DNA of 64,000 bases. Source: Pyrrhosoma nymphula. Lineage: Eukaryota; Arthropoda; Insecta; Odonata; Coenagrionidae. Of this stretch, positions 33,830-46,690 are shown piece by piece; position 1 is the first letter of the stretch; every line of letters starts with the position of its first letter. Position numbers and translations under genes: made by a program. The notes beneath the pieces were generated by a model that did not search any database, was not told where the DNA came from, and saw only the letters and a program-made list of their open reading frames with translations. The DNA lies in NCBI GenBank assembly GCA_963573305.1, contig OY754337.1, forward strand, positions 50,853,164 through 50,917,163, written 5' to 3'.

Positions 33830-35940
33830 AAAGAAATCGTGTAAGGAGCCTATTGCAGCGCGATTTCTATGTAGCTAACGCAATATGACATCAGCTCCTG
33901 TAGTTCTTTTGTGAATAAGTCACAGAATAAGATGGATTGTTGTCTTTATTTAGCCAACATAAACTTTTTTTGGGAGAAGTATCTTTTTACTATCGGTTTT
34001 TCTTGAAATACATTCATATTAGTTTGAGAAATACTACTTGTCACCATAGTTCACCCATTCCCTTATTAAACGCGATGAAATTTTATTTGTTAACTTCAAA
34101 GTTCATTTTGTCAAAAATGTCGTGGTTTCTCATATCAAAATGAGGGCATCTTTTTCCTTCACGGGCCTTAGTTTGAATCAAATGACGTTTGAGCCATTAC
34201 AGAGGGACTACATTAATGCTAAGGTTTAAATTAGGAAAACTTTGCTATGTAGATTTTTCATTCAAGGACGTGTAATGTTTTGATGAGCCAGAGATTTTTC
34301 GGTATGATCTAACATGAATTCAGCATTACTAGTGCTTTTAATTACTTTCGAACGGTTTTCAGTTTAATACTTGTATATTCTTTGATGTTTCTTTTCTTCC
34401 GGTACACAAGTTGTTGTTCAGCCCAAATGCAATGTTGTATGCACTTGTTCACGTTATTAATTCTTTCTCTACACATTTCTCAGTTTTCTACGATTCCTTT
34501 CGAACTCATTAACATTAGGATTTATCTGGAGTTTGAATTTAAAACATACGATTTATTGCAAAAATAGAAGGAAGGAGAGTTGGGAATTATTTCAAGCGTA
34601 TGTAAGCCTCTGTTCCTTCAGTATTTAAACTGTCATTGTTGAATATTTTATCGTTTAGTCTGAGAACTAGTAATGTGTAAGCAAAGACCGGGGATATCTA
34701 TCAGTCAACAATGAAAAAATTATTTTTACCATCAGCGTAACTCTCCTCCCCCACTAAAATTTCAGTAGACCGAGAAAAGTAGACGCTAGGCTTACCTATA
34801 TCTTGAACGGAATACCTATTCACTGCAGGTCATTCGTGGTAACAAAGGAGCTCGAAGTAATGTGCAGGACGTTTTTCAACTTCCTCCACGTATTTTATGT
34901 AAAAAACTTGTTTTAATTCGACACTGCAAACAACATATAACAATATTCCATAACACAGGTAAATTGGGAAACTTGAATTGATCTGCAGAGCGAGTCACCT
35001 GGAACTGATCACACCCTTATTATGTACTAAAGTCATCTACATGGCGACTACTCAACTACAAACTTTGCAGTTGTGTTGACGCTAGGTAGAGGACTCTGTT
35101 ATAAACTGGTAATGCCATGTGCGGCATATACTGTAGTACATACAAGGCGACTTTCAAATGATCGGGAAGAAACTCACGTTACTAATCAGTTTCTAGTGAT
35201 TAGCTCGGTGATAAGACTGTCTTATTAGCATATTACAGTTTCTCTGGCGTCCGACATGCTTCTCTCCACAGGTTAAATATACTCGCTATTTCATACCATT
35301 GGAGAATGCACTGTTCAAGCTTCAAAGGTCTAAAATAATTTATTTTCCTTTTACTAAGGAAATCGTAAGTGAAATAGAGCGGTGTTGAAGTGTCATGAAA
35401 AAGTATTTCATATCACTTTCGTGGCTAAAACTGTCTTATATTTTCAAAAGGAAAAGATTTTTTTATTCAAGCCTTTTCAAAAGTGGAAATATACCCGTCA
35501 GCGTCATTGAAAAGAAAATAGTATCTATTAAAAGTGATGCTTTCTTAAATTATCGTGAGGAACGACCGTTTTCTTTTCTTTCAGAATCTGTTCCCGTGAG
35601 TAAACAAAGAGAGAAACCTGTCACAACAAACCAGATGTGAGTTTGTATTGCTAAGAAAGATGAAGAGCCTTTGGGTTCTGGATGAATCCTTACATCTGCT
35701 AGGAACGTTTTTATTAGCTGCCAAACTTTTTTGTCACCACTTTTTAGGCGTTGTTTCTCATGTGGCGAGGGAAACTCCTCATGTTGTAAACTTTTTCACA
35801 GCACGGATGCAATGGATTTGAATTTAACGCGCTAAGTACATAACAGAGAGGCAAAAAGTAACAATGGCAGGAAGAACGTTTTGCGCAGACCATCATGTTA
35901 GTAAAGGACTGTTCTTTTGGGATTACCTGCGTCAGAAAAA
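33830..35940. other. Nothing recognised
   Basis: AT-rich, with short chance frames (60-80 codons). No terminal repeats or RNA genes were found. Confidence 0.5.
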
Positions 35941-35944
35941 AAAC

Positions 35945-36112
35945 AATTCAAGAAGACAGCAATTGACAAGTAAATTTAAATCAAAGATTAATCGAAATTG
36001 TCAATAAAAGAAAAAGAATTTTAACTCTTATATGAATGCATTTTGCTCATCCAGGTGACCATCGAGAGGGAGGGTTTAAATCTCATAAACACGCGCGTGT
36101 TGTCCGAGGTTC
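35945..36112 (+). repeat. Repeat family D, copy 2
   Basis: Aligns with 22375-22540 up to a central palindrome (ACACGCGCGTGT here, ACACGTACGTGT there). The second inverted arm is lost and is replaced by TGTCCGAGGT-type short repeats at 36105-36165. Confidence 0.55.
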
Positions 36113-36189
36113 AATGTCCGAGTGAAAATATGTCCGAGGTACAAATTCCTCGGACCTCGGAAAACACGCACCTGTATACGATCCTATTT

Positions 36190-36600
36190 ATACGAGGGCT
36201 GGAACTTAAATAGTGGCAACTATTTATTCACAACCGATACAAAAGAGTTACATGTTTGCACCTGTTACTGTCCTTCAAAGTAGTCACCAGCGTTGTGTAG
36301 AACCCGTTGCCAGCGATGTGGAAGGCGTAGTATACCGTTAGCAGAGCCTGTTCTGTTGATGGTGCGAATGGAGCGGTCTACTGCCTGTCGAATCTCTGGA
36401 ACAGTTCTGAAGCGAATGCCACGAAGTGGTTCCTTCATCTTTGGGATCCAATCAAAGTCACAAGGACTTAAGTCCGGGGAGTATGGTGGATGGTACAGTA
36501 CTTCCCAGTCCCATCGACCGAACAGAGCAGCCACAGCTTATGCTGTATGCGCCCGCGCATTGTCGTGCAAAATGAAAACAATTTTCCTTTTTTAACACTT
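36190..36600 (-). pseudogene. mariner-type transposase, C-terminal part with 3' terminal repeat
   Basis: On the minus strand the frame reads LHDNARAHTA, a stop, then AVAALFGRWDWEVLYHPPYS directly followed by PDLSPCDFDW. DNARAH and YSPDLSPCDF hold the second and third acidic residues of the mariner D,D,D catalytic triad. The remainder (a PLRG.RF segment and the closing residues) ends at a stop near 36265. The terminus TACGAGGGCTGGAACTTAAA starts at 36191 and is followed by ATAGTGGCAACT-like sequence, a mariner-type inverted repeat with TA just outside. The N-terminal DNA-binding domain and the first catalytic D are missing and the stop after HTA breaks the frame. It is a dead copy. Confidence 0.88.
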
Positions 36601-38690
36601 CCAAACACAAAACTCGTCAACAATCGCCGAGTGCACAAAAATTTTAAGCTTGTGTTTAAAGAACTGGCTAACAATACGGTGGATTCGTGCAACAATCACC
36701 ATGTAATGAACATGGATAACGTAAAGTTTTTAATAACTCTGTGGTAAAAAGCTTACCTTTTTAAGCTCCTAGTTTGGACGAACTCGTCAACTTTAACAAA
36801 ACAGTCTGCCGTGTCTATTGTGAACCTAAAAAATGCAACCATGCGACTGGTTACTTCATCGCTTATCGTTCCATTCATTGACTTTATACCCCTTATCCCA
36901 AGTGATGGTGGGTGGACGTAACAGAGAGAGCTGCCAATAAAAAGCGTTTCCCTTTCCACCTCAGTTTCTGGCTCCCGGCGCGGCGGCCGAACAGCGCTGT
37001 CATTCCTTGCGAATAAATGCGCATTGGACGGAGAGGAGTCACGTTAACCATTGATTTCGAGCTGTAACCAACGAAGTCAAACTAACACGTAGTAAATTTG
37101 GCAACAAAGTTTGTACGAGACCCAATTGAACCTCAAGGCAATATGAGAAAGTCTCCCCCCTCCCCCAATGCATTCCATACCTCTAGTCTGCGATTGGGAA
37201 AAGTGAAAGGTACACCAGCGTATTTAAGGTTAGCCGCCATGAGTTGGGAAAAAGGTTGTAATGTACGCTAAGATCTGCGCTAACTTTAACACCTTGAATG
37301 AAAAGCTTCCTATGATCAGTAAATACGTCGAGGTCCTTGAAATTTTAGTTTCTCTGTTGGTTATTTAAGTTAAGGTGACCGACAACTGCCATCATTCGTG
37401 CAATATAAGAAATATGTGAGTACGTTCGCAAGGATGGGATTATTCGGAGAGTGGAGGAGGTGAGGACAAACGGAAGTGTAGCCTATAGCCTCTGGACATA
37501 CGGAAGTATTGCCAATAGCCTGTAGTATATATATTTTTGTAAAAAAATCGTCCACCTAACATAGCTGGCCTGCATTCTACCTGCGATGAGGAAATAGTAT
37601 TATTATTAACCTATTCCAAAAAATAGTATTAATTTCTTAGAAATTTGCATAGTGGTAGCGAAACATAGTGGCAGCTGCGGAGAAGAATCTTTTCAGAGGG
37701 AAGAATTCATTCCCTACGAGCTGGCTCATTAAGTGAAGGAAGGTAGTCTCTGCGTTTGCTACTTAAGGGTTACCAAGGTCGTAAAACCTTCAAAATGCTC
37801 AATATATCATTCAAATCAATTTGATAGCTCTCTTTGGCTATAATCTAATTGTGTAGATGGCCTTCTCCAATGGGATGTTAACACGGGGTTAAAATAATAA
37901 CCTTGTATCCTATGGGATGCAATGCAATACAAAAAACGTGGTTTTCCTCTGTCAATCCTCGAACGACCCTTAGTCACCGCGATGGCACCGGACGAAAGTA
38001 CCAGTGGCGACCAATGACCGCTGAATGAATCAGCGGATAATAAAAGACAACGTCCCCAACATGAGGAAGATGGATGAAAGCAGGGGGCTGTGATGCAAAC
38101 AATTTGTGTTCTACTGCTAGTATTTTCTTCCAGGCTTAATCGGATCGCAAGCATGTAACGTGCTTCTGACGGTTTCCCCCTTTCGAGTTAAATATAGTTA
38201 TGTTGGCAGCGTAGCCAAACGTGTGCTGTATTATTCCCCTCCGCCCCTTAGCCGTACCCTGAAACAATAGCCTCCACCTTCTTAACTCAGAACACTGCCT
38301 TCATGTTTTGCTGCCACTATACATTAATTTGGAAGTGGTCGGTATTTTCAATACATTGGAAGTGAACACAAAGAAAAGCCGGCACACTTCCTCTCAATGG
38401 GATGGACTTATACTTTGACTAGTATATCGGCACTTTAATTGGAAAAGCGAACCCTACCTGACACATGCCATTCATAAATACAAATGGAAAAATAAAAAAA
38501 ACGGCCTCGACAGTCCCCTTTGTGTGAGATCGTTCACGCGTGAACTAGAGTTTCAGCTCTCGGGTAATCGGCCCTGCGCGATTTCCTACCGCGGTCCACC
38601 CCGTTTTTTTTAAATCTGCGGTTAATGAATGAACCCTTTTGTGATTGGTCCGCGGATGGAAAGATGATGCATGCAAAAAATCAGACCAAC
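36600..38690. other. Nothing recognised
   Basis: Unique DNA. A short imperfect direct repeat (ACGGAAGTGTAGCC... and ACGGAAGTATTGCC...) lies at 37468-37520. Short frames only. Confidence 0.5.
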
Positions 38691-38693
38691 CTC

Positions 38694-38951
38694 ACTAATG
38701 AAAAGAAAACTTTGCTTTATTCCACCAATTTTATTTTAGAAAAGGTCTTTTCCCCTACCTCCCCCTCAATTCCAGTCCCTTACCTGAATGGTATATATAC
38801 CTCATGACTTATTTTGTATTTTTATAACTGATTATGACACCAATGTGTCAAAACTAGTTTCATGTACCTGAATTAAAATTGGTGGAGCAAAACAAAGTTC
38901 TTGTGTGAAAGTGAACTTCCACAAAGTTTAGTCGAAAAATGTTGTGCACAA
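38694..38951 (+). mobile_element. Palindromic ribozyme-like element with imperfect 14-bp target duplication
   Basis: The ends are inverted: ACTTTGCTTTATTCCACCAA at 38708 pairs with TTGGTGGAGCAAAACAAAGT at 38880. The plus-strand core (38828-38860) is CTGATTA, stem II TGACAC/GTGTCA, AAAACTAGTT. TTCCACAAAGT follows at 38917. The flanks ACCAACCTCACTAA (38685-38698) and ACCAACCTCCTTAA (38952-38965) match at 12 of 14 positions; the exact overlap of the left repeat and the element start is uncertain by a few bases. Confidence 0.6.
38828..38860 (+). ncRNA. Hammerhead-like core, decayed
   Basis: CTGATTA replaces CTGATGA and CAAAAC replaces CGAAAC, but stem II (TGACAC/GTGTCA) and the palindrome ACTAGT with a following T are present. 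G8 and G12 are both changed, which should inactivate the fold. Confidence 0.45.
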
Positions 38952-38965
38952 ACCAACCTCCTTAA

Positions 38966-40078
38966 GTGTATGTTTCATCTGTTTATTGTTTCTTTAGAAA
39001 TGTCTTCTCGATGTGCTTAAATCCCGCCGGAAGGCTATCCTTATCAGCTCTAGACTATTATATGTACAAAATTATTTTGCTATTATGGGCGTATGGACCC
39101 TTATGGGCAAGGTCAGCTCTTAAACGTTAAACGTTTTCACTCTGCGTACCTCGAAATGAAATGGCGTGATGGGTATACTCGTGTGTATCAAATGCTCGAG
39201 AATAACCTTTTCACTTAACATAAGAGGGAAGAAAGAGGAAGGTCAAGGGAAAGGGAAATTGATGTGAAAGGGGAGGCTTTGAGAAACGTGTTGCAAGCTT
39301 GTCTCTCGATGTTAATTTATCTTTTGGGCAGGTGTGACTGATAATTTGTGGTTATATTTGGACACTAAACAAGAAAGTGTCCTTGGGCGTATCCCGAAGA
39401 TTGATGCAAATTGTGCGTTTCATTTCGTGACGCATTTGTTAATTCAGTCACTGCGACAGGTTATTAGTTCCTTTGAGTGATGTGGCGCCGAGAGGAGTTG
39501 GATGTTCTGAGGAGTTCAAATTTCAAATGGATGCGATACCTACCACATGAAATATTATCCACCATCATACCTCCGTAGTGCAAAAAATCGCATCCAATAC
39601 AATCTTCTCGAGAAGTCGTGTATTCATGGATTAGACTCATTAAACGTAGGGCTGACAACCATGCTCATTTTTCACGGACATATCCATATAAAAATGAGGA
39701 ACACTTTGGGAGAACTAAAATAGGTAGTTACAAATTTTCAAAATTTTGGCCCTTTAAATTTTTTCTATCCTTATCGTTATCAAAGGGTGAATTGAGCCAA
39801 GGAAAATCCTTCAGTGCAGTGGTGCTATTTTCTAACTCGTTAAAAACTCATCGAGAGAACACCGGTTACTGAATCGTATCTCTTATTTCCGCAGTATCTA
39901 ATCAACTCGCTTCCAATTGGCACTCTATAAAGATTGGGTTCCCGAAGTGTTTTTGCTTGTGGACTCCCTGAGTCCTAACTTTACGTATGTGGACCCCCAT
40001 ATGCGCATATGTAATATTCCTAAATAATATATATTAGTTGGTTAGTAAAAGCTAATGATTAAACAATTTAAAAATTCT
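38966..40078. other. Nothing recognised
   Basis: AT-rich DNA with chance frames of about 60-85 codons. Confidence 0.5.
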
Positions 40079-40140
40079 TAAATGAAATGCTGGTATCTTC
40101 ATGTATTCCGGGCAAAGCTGCGTCTGTGTATCTTTACGAT

Positions 40141-40174
40141 GACGTTTCGTAGCCAATGCAGACCACATCTTCAG
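40141..40174 (-). ncRNA. Hammerhead-like core with full stem II
   Basis: CTGAAGA, spacer T, then GTGGTC pairing with GGCTAC over six base pairs (two G-U) around a TGCATT loop, then GAAACGTC. The conserved CUGANGA and GAA positions are intact. ACGT is a palindrome with no room for a hairpin loop, so stem III could form only between two molecules. Confidence 0.6.
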
Positions 40175-40314
40175 AAATAGAGAAAGTAGAGGAAAATTTC
40201 AATAGGGATGACGGGCATATACTCCACAACACCGGGAAGAGACTCCTGAGAAGAAACGCGCCAAAAGCAAGGTGCTCAATTGGCTGCGCTAACGGAAGGC
40301 CACCCTGAGGACGG

Positions 40315-40320
40315 TATAAA
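40315..40320 (+). promoter_or_regulatory. TATA box upstream of the ribozyme-like core
   Basis: TATAAA inside CGGTATAAATACCGG, itself a palindrome, about 39-44 bases before the core at 40359. The placement suits a promoter that starts transcription just before the ribozyme. Inferred from position only. Confidence 0.4.
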
Positions 40321-40358
40321 TACCGGCCAACTTCCACCGTTTGGCATTCGGACCTGAT

Positions 40359-40392
40359 CTGAAGATGTGACCTGCATTGGCTACGAAACGTC
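40359..40392 (+). ncRNA. Hammerhead-like core, right arm
   Basis: CTGAAGATGTGACCTGCATT, then GGCTACGAAACGTC. Same design as the left arm with one base pair of stem II lost (A against C). Confidence 0.55.
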
Positions 40393-40489
40393 ATCGTAAT
40401 GATACACAGACGCAGCTTTGCCCGAACAACATGAAGATACCAGCACAACAGCGCTGCGAAACCCTCAAGCAGAAATCCTAAATGAAATA

Positions 40490-43400
40490 TTAATTGAGAT
40501 TATATCCTCGTAATTGTAGGTTAGTAAAAGATAATAATTAAAAAATTACAATATAATATAAAAATGTTAATTACAAATGTTGAAAATTTTAATTGATAAA
40601 ACTGAAGCATATTTTTACTTGTAATGACAGAAATAGTAAAAATAAAAAAATATTATTTAAAATAACATAAATTTACTCCTAAGGCTCCCATAGGATCATA
40701 ATAATAGGCCCTAATAATACCATTCGTGTGGCTGATATTTTAATATTAGCATATTAATATCTGGTTCCAATTTTGTGAGAGTCAGATGACCTCTTTTTAC
40801 TATATCAAGCCGATTACGGCTTTTGTTAACAACTGTTTTACACGACTATAGTCAAAAGGAAGCTGGTTGCGTCGTAGCGACGATTTAGAATTTTACTCGC
40901 AGAATAGCTATTTACGCTTCCTAGTCTTTATGACAGATGCCGTTAGGATGTCTCAGCGTGCTACAGATTAGCACTATATAGCTATTAGCAGTTTTGGTAC
41001 GTCAGTTTCACATGCTTGAATGTCTAAGGTCATTTCGTACTTACTGCCTGCTACTTGCAGAAGGGTCTTTTAGACGAATTTGAGGATCACTCCTCCAAAT
41101 TCGTGCCAAGCCCCAACGATGCTTTGCTAAGTTGAAAGAGCGGAATTTTTTTCATCGTATATGATTCGAGAGATACCGTGAATAAGTTTTAGTGGTGAAG
41201 AAATTGATACTTTGATTGAACTTTGGCGGTAATTTAGAAATATGGCCGAAGTATGGTGGATAGCTTGATTGCTACCAAAGAACAATATTTGTCATCAATG
41301 TTTTCGAAAATAAAAGGAAAACAATATTGTGCACAGTTGAAACCGTTTGTTTGATAATGCCTCACCTATGCTACCCTACCAAAGATGCTTTATCCATTTT
41401 TTATATCTAATTGAATATTGCGTGTTACATACATAGTAAGGAGATTAATGATGATCTTTTTGGAGAATAAGTAGTATATTGACGATTCGTGCGTAAATAT
41501 TATTTATTTTTTATATTCATGGTCTATCATTTATTATGCATGTAAAAGGGTTTCAAGGGCAAAATATGGACGGCCATTCCTCGGTAAAATTTCTCCATGG
41601 CCCCTTTCGGCTTCCTTTCTCTCCTGCCTTTCTTGTACGTGATGCCATTTGCGGAAAGTACTATTAAGGGGATCTGGGTCATAAACTATCCGAATGATGC
41701 GGCATGAGATCAAGATCTCATTCTTGGAATTTCGAAATTCCTTTCAGTCCAGAAACGTGGGTATTCCTCGAAATACGTGATCTCTTAACAATATGGAAGT
41801 TCTGGCCACCTCAATTTTAATATGTGAAGGTGAGGCCATATTATTATCACCAAATCGCGCTTACGGGAGCTCTATTTTAAATTGAATAAAGGAAGAGGAT
41901 TATTATAAATGCGACTTTGATGTGAAGCGTGGAGTAGGGCTTTATTTCCATTGTTGTTAACATTATTTTTCACTTTCGGTATGACAAGACACATTAAAAT
42001 TCAGTTACAGCAGAATTTCCTATTACACTATTTTTATGGGAAAACATTAATTGATTTTTCGCGTTTTTCCTATTTTCAGTATTGTTTAATTCTTAAAAAT
42101 AAGGATGCATAATGACAGTATTTATGGCAAGAGATCCATTTGGTTTTTCAACTATGTGTGAATGAACTTTTGGAGTAGCTTATTATTTTTTTAAATGTTC
42201 ATAGGCGTTTTTCGTAATTAAAGGAAGAAATTGGCGAACGATTTCCTATTAATAATGACATTGCGTTTTAAATTATAATGATGGAAGTATCTCGAGTCAG
42301 TCTTGTATTTTTGTATGGTTAAGTATTATCTATTTTTTTAATTCTTAAACATTATTCGAACGGCTGTGAAAAAATTCATTACCGTAACTTTTCAATGCCA
42401 GGATATCTCCACTTTGATTTTGTTTTGAGTCCGAGAATTTTAATACATATTGACGATATATTTGAAGCACTTAGTACATAACTCTAATTATATCAATTGA
42501 CTTCTCCTTAGACTCATCCCCGGTTAGAATTAAATGAGGCAATATGATTAATTGTCTAAAAACGGAAACTTCCAAAAAAGAAAGAAAATAATTACACCTT
42601 ATTGTTAGTAAATTACTTTCAAGGCAATTCTTGTTCGTTATTTTGTCGTTTACGGCGTCAGAAATGCATTTTCTCTCTTAATTTCGCAGTTCGGTACATT
42701 TCCATGGAGGTATGCCATTGTTGCGCACGTGTTTTGCGGATTTGGTTAAAAGAGCGGATTATTTGAAATAAAAAGGCGGATGTGGTCCATTATATTTCAT
42801 ACGGCGGAGAGTGACCGTCAATTATTTTCCACCCTCTTTTGTTATTTTCATTACCGTAATGTTCCGCGCCGGGGCATTGCTCACCGGGACGTGACGAATC
42901 TTCTACCTCCGGCGACTTTTGGATATTTCATCGGATTCGCTCGCTTCCACTTTCACTCCTGGAGTATTTTTTTATATTTTATTTCCGCTTTTGTCTTTTT
43001 AATTTTTGGTCGAAAAAAACTGGAGGGAGTGGATTGGAGCAGCTATCCGGGAAAAATTCTGTAATAAATATTTTTTTTCACTTGCAGATATAGATTTGCC
43101 TAATAGTCAGATAACGCTGGCTTACACTCGGACAGAATCCCGTTCAACTTTATGATGAATGCCGGTTTGTAGCTGGCAAAGATGGAAATTCGTCAGAGCG
43201 AGAGATAAAGAAGCCAGGGAAATCCATAGTGAATACATTGAGGAGAGGAAAGCGTAAGCCATTTTTTGGGAGGGGCTATGAAAAAAATCAATGTTTTTAT
43301 AATCTACTCGGAAGTCGTGCTTCCATTAGTACTTTTCTTTAAAATCCGCGATTATCTTTTATTTTTAAGCTTTACGTCACGGTCGGCCTACTGAAAGATT

Positions 43401-46239
43401 CTGAAAATAGCTCGAGCTTAATTTTTTAAATGTGGGAGATTTAAATCCAGTGTACTAACAATGGCGCGGGTGAGAACAAATGAACGCTCTTAAGCGCACA
43501 CGAACGACTATGACTGAAACGATCGCCGGTGAAACGCTTGGTAACATACCAGTAGGTAGCATTAGTTAGCTACAGAATAGTAACGGCCGAATTTTTCGTA
43601 AATAGTTTTAAAAATCGTTCTAACTATGTGTTTATAAAGATGTGTGTAAGAATATTACAACGGAGAGGTTGAAAACTATAATACTTTCCATGTTTTAAAC
43701 CTTTACCGGCAGTCAAATCATGTACAACAATCGCAGATACGACTATCGAGGCTCTTTAATTCTCTAAGGCGCACATCAACGATGCTTCCGATCCTTGGGT
43801 CGTATCTCCAACGGAGTGATAATAAATTATTATTTGCGGAAATGAAATAACGACGTTATCGCATGGTTTCTTTGATTGATTATTGTTGAGTGTCACATCC
43901 TGTCTGCATGTGATAATAATTGCATGGAAAATATCAAGGGGTGGAGTAGAATGCGATGCTTCAAGGAAACTGAACTATAATCTGTAATTTCCGCATTCGA
44001 TAACTATCACGACATTTAGAGAATCCATCGCCTGTTTTGAAGTGCGCTGCCAAATAGTGTGCAGGGTCTAAAACGAATGGAAAGCAAACAGGGGATGTTG
44101 TGTTGCGAAGTGCGAGAAGCACACTAGAGCGAATGGAAAGCTCTCTATATTAAATAGAAAATAAACGAAATCGGTTTGAAATGTTTTTTATCATATTTGA
44201 AGCTTAATGCTCTTAGTACAAAGATCTATTTTATCAGAAGGTAAAAATAATTTATGCGATCGAGTAAATTAATTTAAGTAGCACAAGAAGCTATTTTTAA
44301 TTTAACCGTTATTTTTGCCAAAGAGAAGTTCATTAAATGCGACGTATTGTTTTAGTAAATGAATAATAATGGCGTGGCCTGCCACTCTTTGAGAAGATCA
44401 AATCCCTCTTTAAAAGATTAGGGAAAAGGAAACAAATTGGAATGACTACCAAGGAAGAGCCAGGTTGGAGAAAGAATTTGTAAAATAATGAGTCATGCTA
44501 AACTTGAATGGTTTGGTGGTTAATGTTATGGAATTATTTTTATATTTTTTTGCACTAGATAATAAAAGAACTTCGATTACCCGACCCGCGATTTTTGATT
44601 AAAAGTGTTGATTTTCAGATCCGTGGTAGCCATTGATGATGATGTAAATCACTCTGAGGTAATAACCTTTGCTTTTAAAGCATGTAGTTTCATTGCATTC
44701 GTGAAATATTTACAAATAATTCGGCTGTTACAATTATTAACCTGAAGAATGTTCCCTTGATGTGAGGTTGCCGAGCGTTTCGCTTGCGCAAATCGTTCAA
44801 TTCATCGACATTTCTGCGTGCATAAGTGCGCTGATGTGTTCTGATTTGCGCACTAACTTCAATACAATACGTAAAGCTCCCCTGTTCATAAAGAATCTAA
44901 CTTGGGCTATTTTTTTAGAATCTCTCACTGTCACTTTAGCTATGCCTGACTGCATAAAGTAGGTAAAATGCTCGGCAACGGCCGATTTTTGCCACTGGTA
45001 GCGAGTATAGGTATTTATCATAAGATAAATATCTTATTTTTTAAACCAAATGCTCCCGGGGATTCCTGATACCCAGAGGAAAATGTTTACGCGGAATTCC
45101 TTCTATATTACCTTCCATTTCCACGCATCCGAGGAAGCTTCAACCGTGGGAAGAATTACTTTTCCTGCTCTCCAAAGAGGGCGTAGTTTCATCCGAGAAA
45201 TCCACTCTGAGCCCTCTTATCACCTCCTCGCATTCCCGCTGTGCGCCATTCAGGGTGGGATTACGACCAACGTATCCTGACGTGACGGAAACGGACGGTG
45301 GCGTTCAGTTTTCCGTCATCTTCCCGTCGAGGAGGAGTGTATTACGATTGACGGGAGTATAAGCGTATATTGTTCGGGATTTTGAAGACGGAGGGTTCTA
45401 TACGGTCTCGAAGGAGTTTTTAATTTTTATATTTAAAATCGAAATGTGAACAATCCGAAAAAAATATCGACTTACACTTCTTAATGAGGTCAAATTATGT
45501 TTTGATCGAAATTTAAAAAGCAATATGGACAATATGGAAATTAAACTTTGTGAAAATTGAACAAAAGCTCTCCTCTGATTGGTTGACGTTGGCTTGGGGT
45601 AACGGAAAAGTTAGACTTTGATAATGTTCGCTCACTGTCCGTTGATGCCGTTATTTGGTCAACTTTGGCTCACCGTCCGTTATTTGGTCAATATCCGGCC
45701 TTCGTAAATGACTCCGTTAAATAACAATTAACAAACTTCGTGGACGCTACCGTCCGTATCCACCACGTCAAAAAACGTTGATCGTAATCCCTTAAGAGCC
45801 AATATTGAGAATCTCCACTTTCAGGGCTGAATTTCAGTCAAATTGGCCTGGAAACCCTATTTTTTCATCTCAGTTTATAAATCGCAGTACAAGAATTCTA
45901 TATTTAAGTTTTAAGAATTTCTGGAATTAGTGACTCTGAGAACAGAGCTACCGTAAGGGTACCCCACTGCTTAAGTGTGAGTCAAAAACAAATACTGTGT
46001 CTCACCTTCTCCACTATTTTGACTACTACTATTTAATTTAAAAAAATACTGATTTCCCTGATGATGTGCATTAGATATTTAAAAACAAATACAATGGAAA
46101 AAGTATGTAGATTAACTGATGGACATGCATAGGTTGATTAACACTCTTTCAAGATATAGGAGCTGGATAGAGCGCAAATTGCATTTAGTAAATTCGGTTT
46201 GAGCGTCATTACCAGCAGCGTTGTTAACATAGTCATAAC
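40490..46239. other. Long unique AT-rich stretch, no gene supported
   Basis: I found no element termini or protein motifs. 42640-43065 and 45050-45390 are CG-bearing patches not repeated elsewhere in the window, with frames of 94 and 76 codons of no recognised family. 45630-45700 has an imperfect direct repeat (CACCGTCCGTTATTTGGTCA and CACTGTCCGTTGATGCCGTT). The rest is AT-rich. Confidence 0.45.
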
Positions 46240-46690
46240 AAAAACAATTACATATTCGAATTTTATTTTATAATTTAAGCAGCTGTAAGAAGCATGAAGT
46301 AAATAACACCAATGGCGTAAAAATATTGTTTTGTTATTGATATTCTCAGATATTAACTAACTTAAATAGGTACATAAGTTCTTGACTCATTTTTTTCGTG
46401 CCTTACACTGAAAACGCCTTCTCAACCGAAGCTATTTTTTGCGACCCTATAAAAGTTACTGTGGTGAGTCAATTATTTTTTTTTAACATTTGAGAATTAA
46501 TACAAACTACTACTGTTAAATTGCTGGAGATATCTATTCGTTATAAATTCCTCATTATTTAAATAAAGGATCTCTCGAGTGATAACCCGTACCATTTCCC
46601 GTGTAAAATGGCTGGTATATTTTGGAAAATATCTCGAAAAGTAGTGCGGTAAGTGGCTAATATTTTTGTATTCATTTACCAAAAACTCGA
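46240..46690 (+). repeat. Dispersed repeat family C, copy 2
   Basis: It begins near TTTAAGCAGCTGTAAGAAGC and carries ACTTGACTCAT-like and AAAACGCCTT blocks shared with copy 3, then GAGATAT, AAAATGG.TG and AGTGGCTAAT.TTTT shared with all three copies. No coding capacity. Confidence 0.65.

Larger units (their letters stand above)
40089..40478 (+). mobile_element. 390-bp inverted-repeat ribozyme-like element with TATA box
   Basis: Arms 40089-40174 and 40359-40444 are inverted copies of about 86 bp, each holding a core: CTGAAGATGTG..., then GGCTACGAAACGTC. Between them is a unique 184-bp part with ATTGGCTGCG, TATAAA (40315-40320) and AACTTCCACC. The element lies between TAAATGAAAT repeats at 40079-40088 and 40479-40488, extended to 12 of 13 matches by TC(T/C) on the left side. 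This reads as a PLE terminal repeat pair (promoter plus ribozyme) in inverted order or a derived short element. No protein is encoded. Confidence 0.7.

Noticed and set aside
43500..43560. Hammerhead-like core from CTGAAACGATCGCCGGTGAAACG
   Set aside because: CTGANGA and GAA are not in the right order with a stem between them. It shares only short words.
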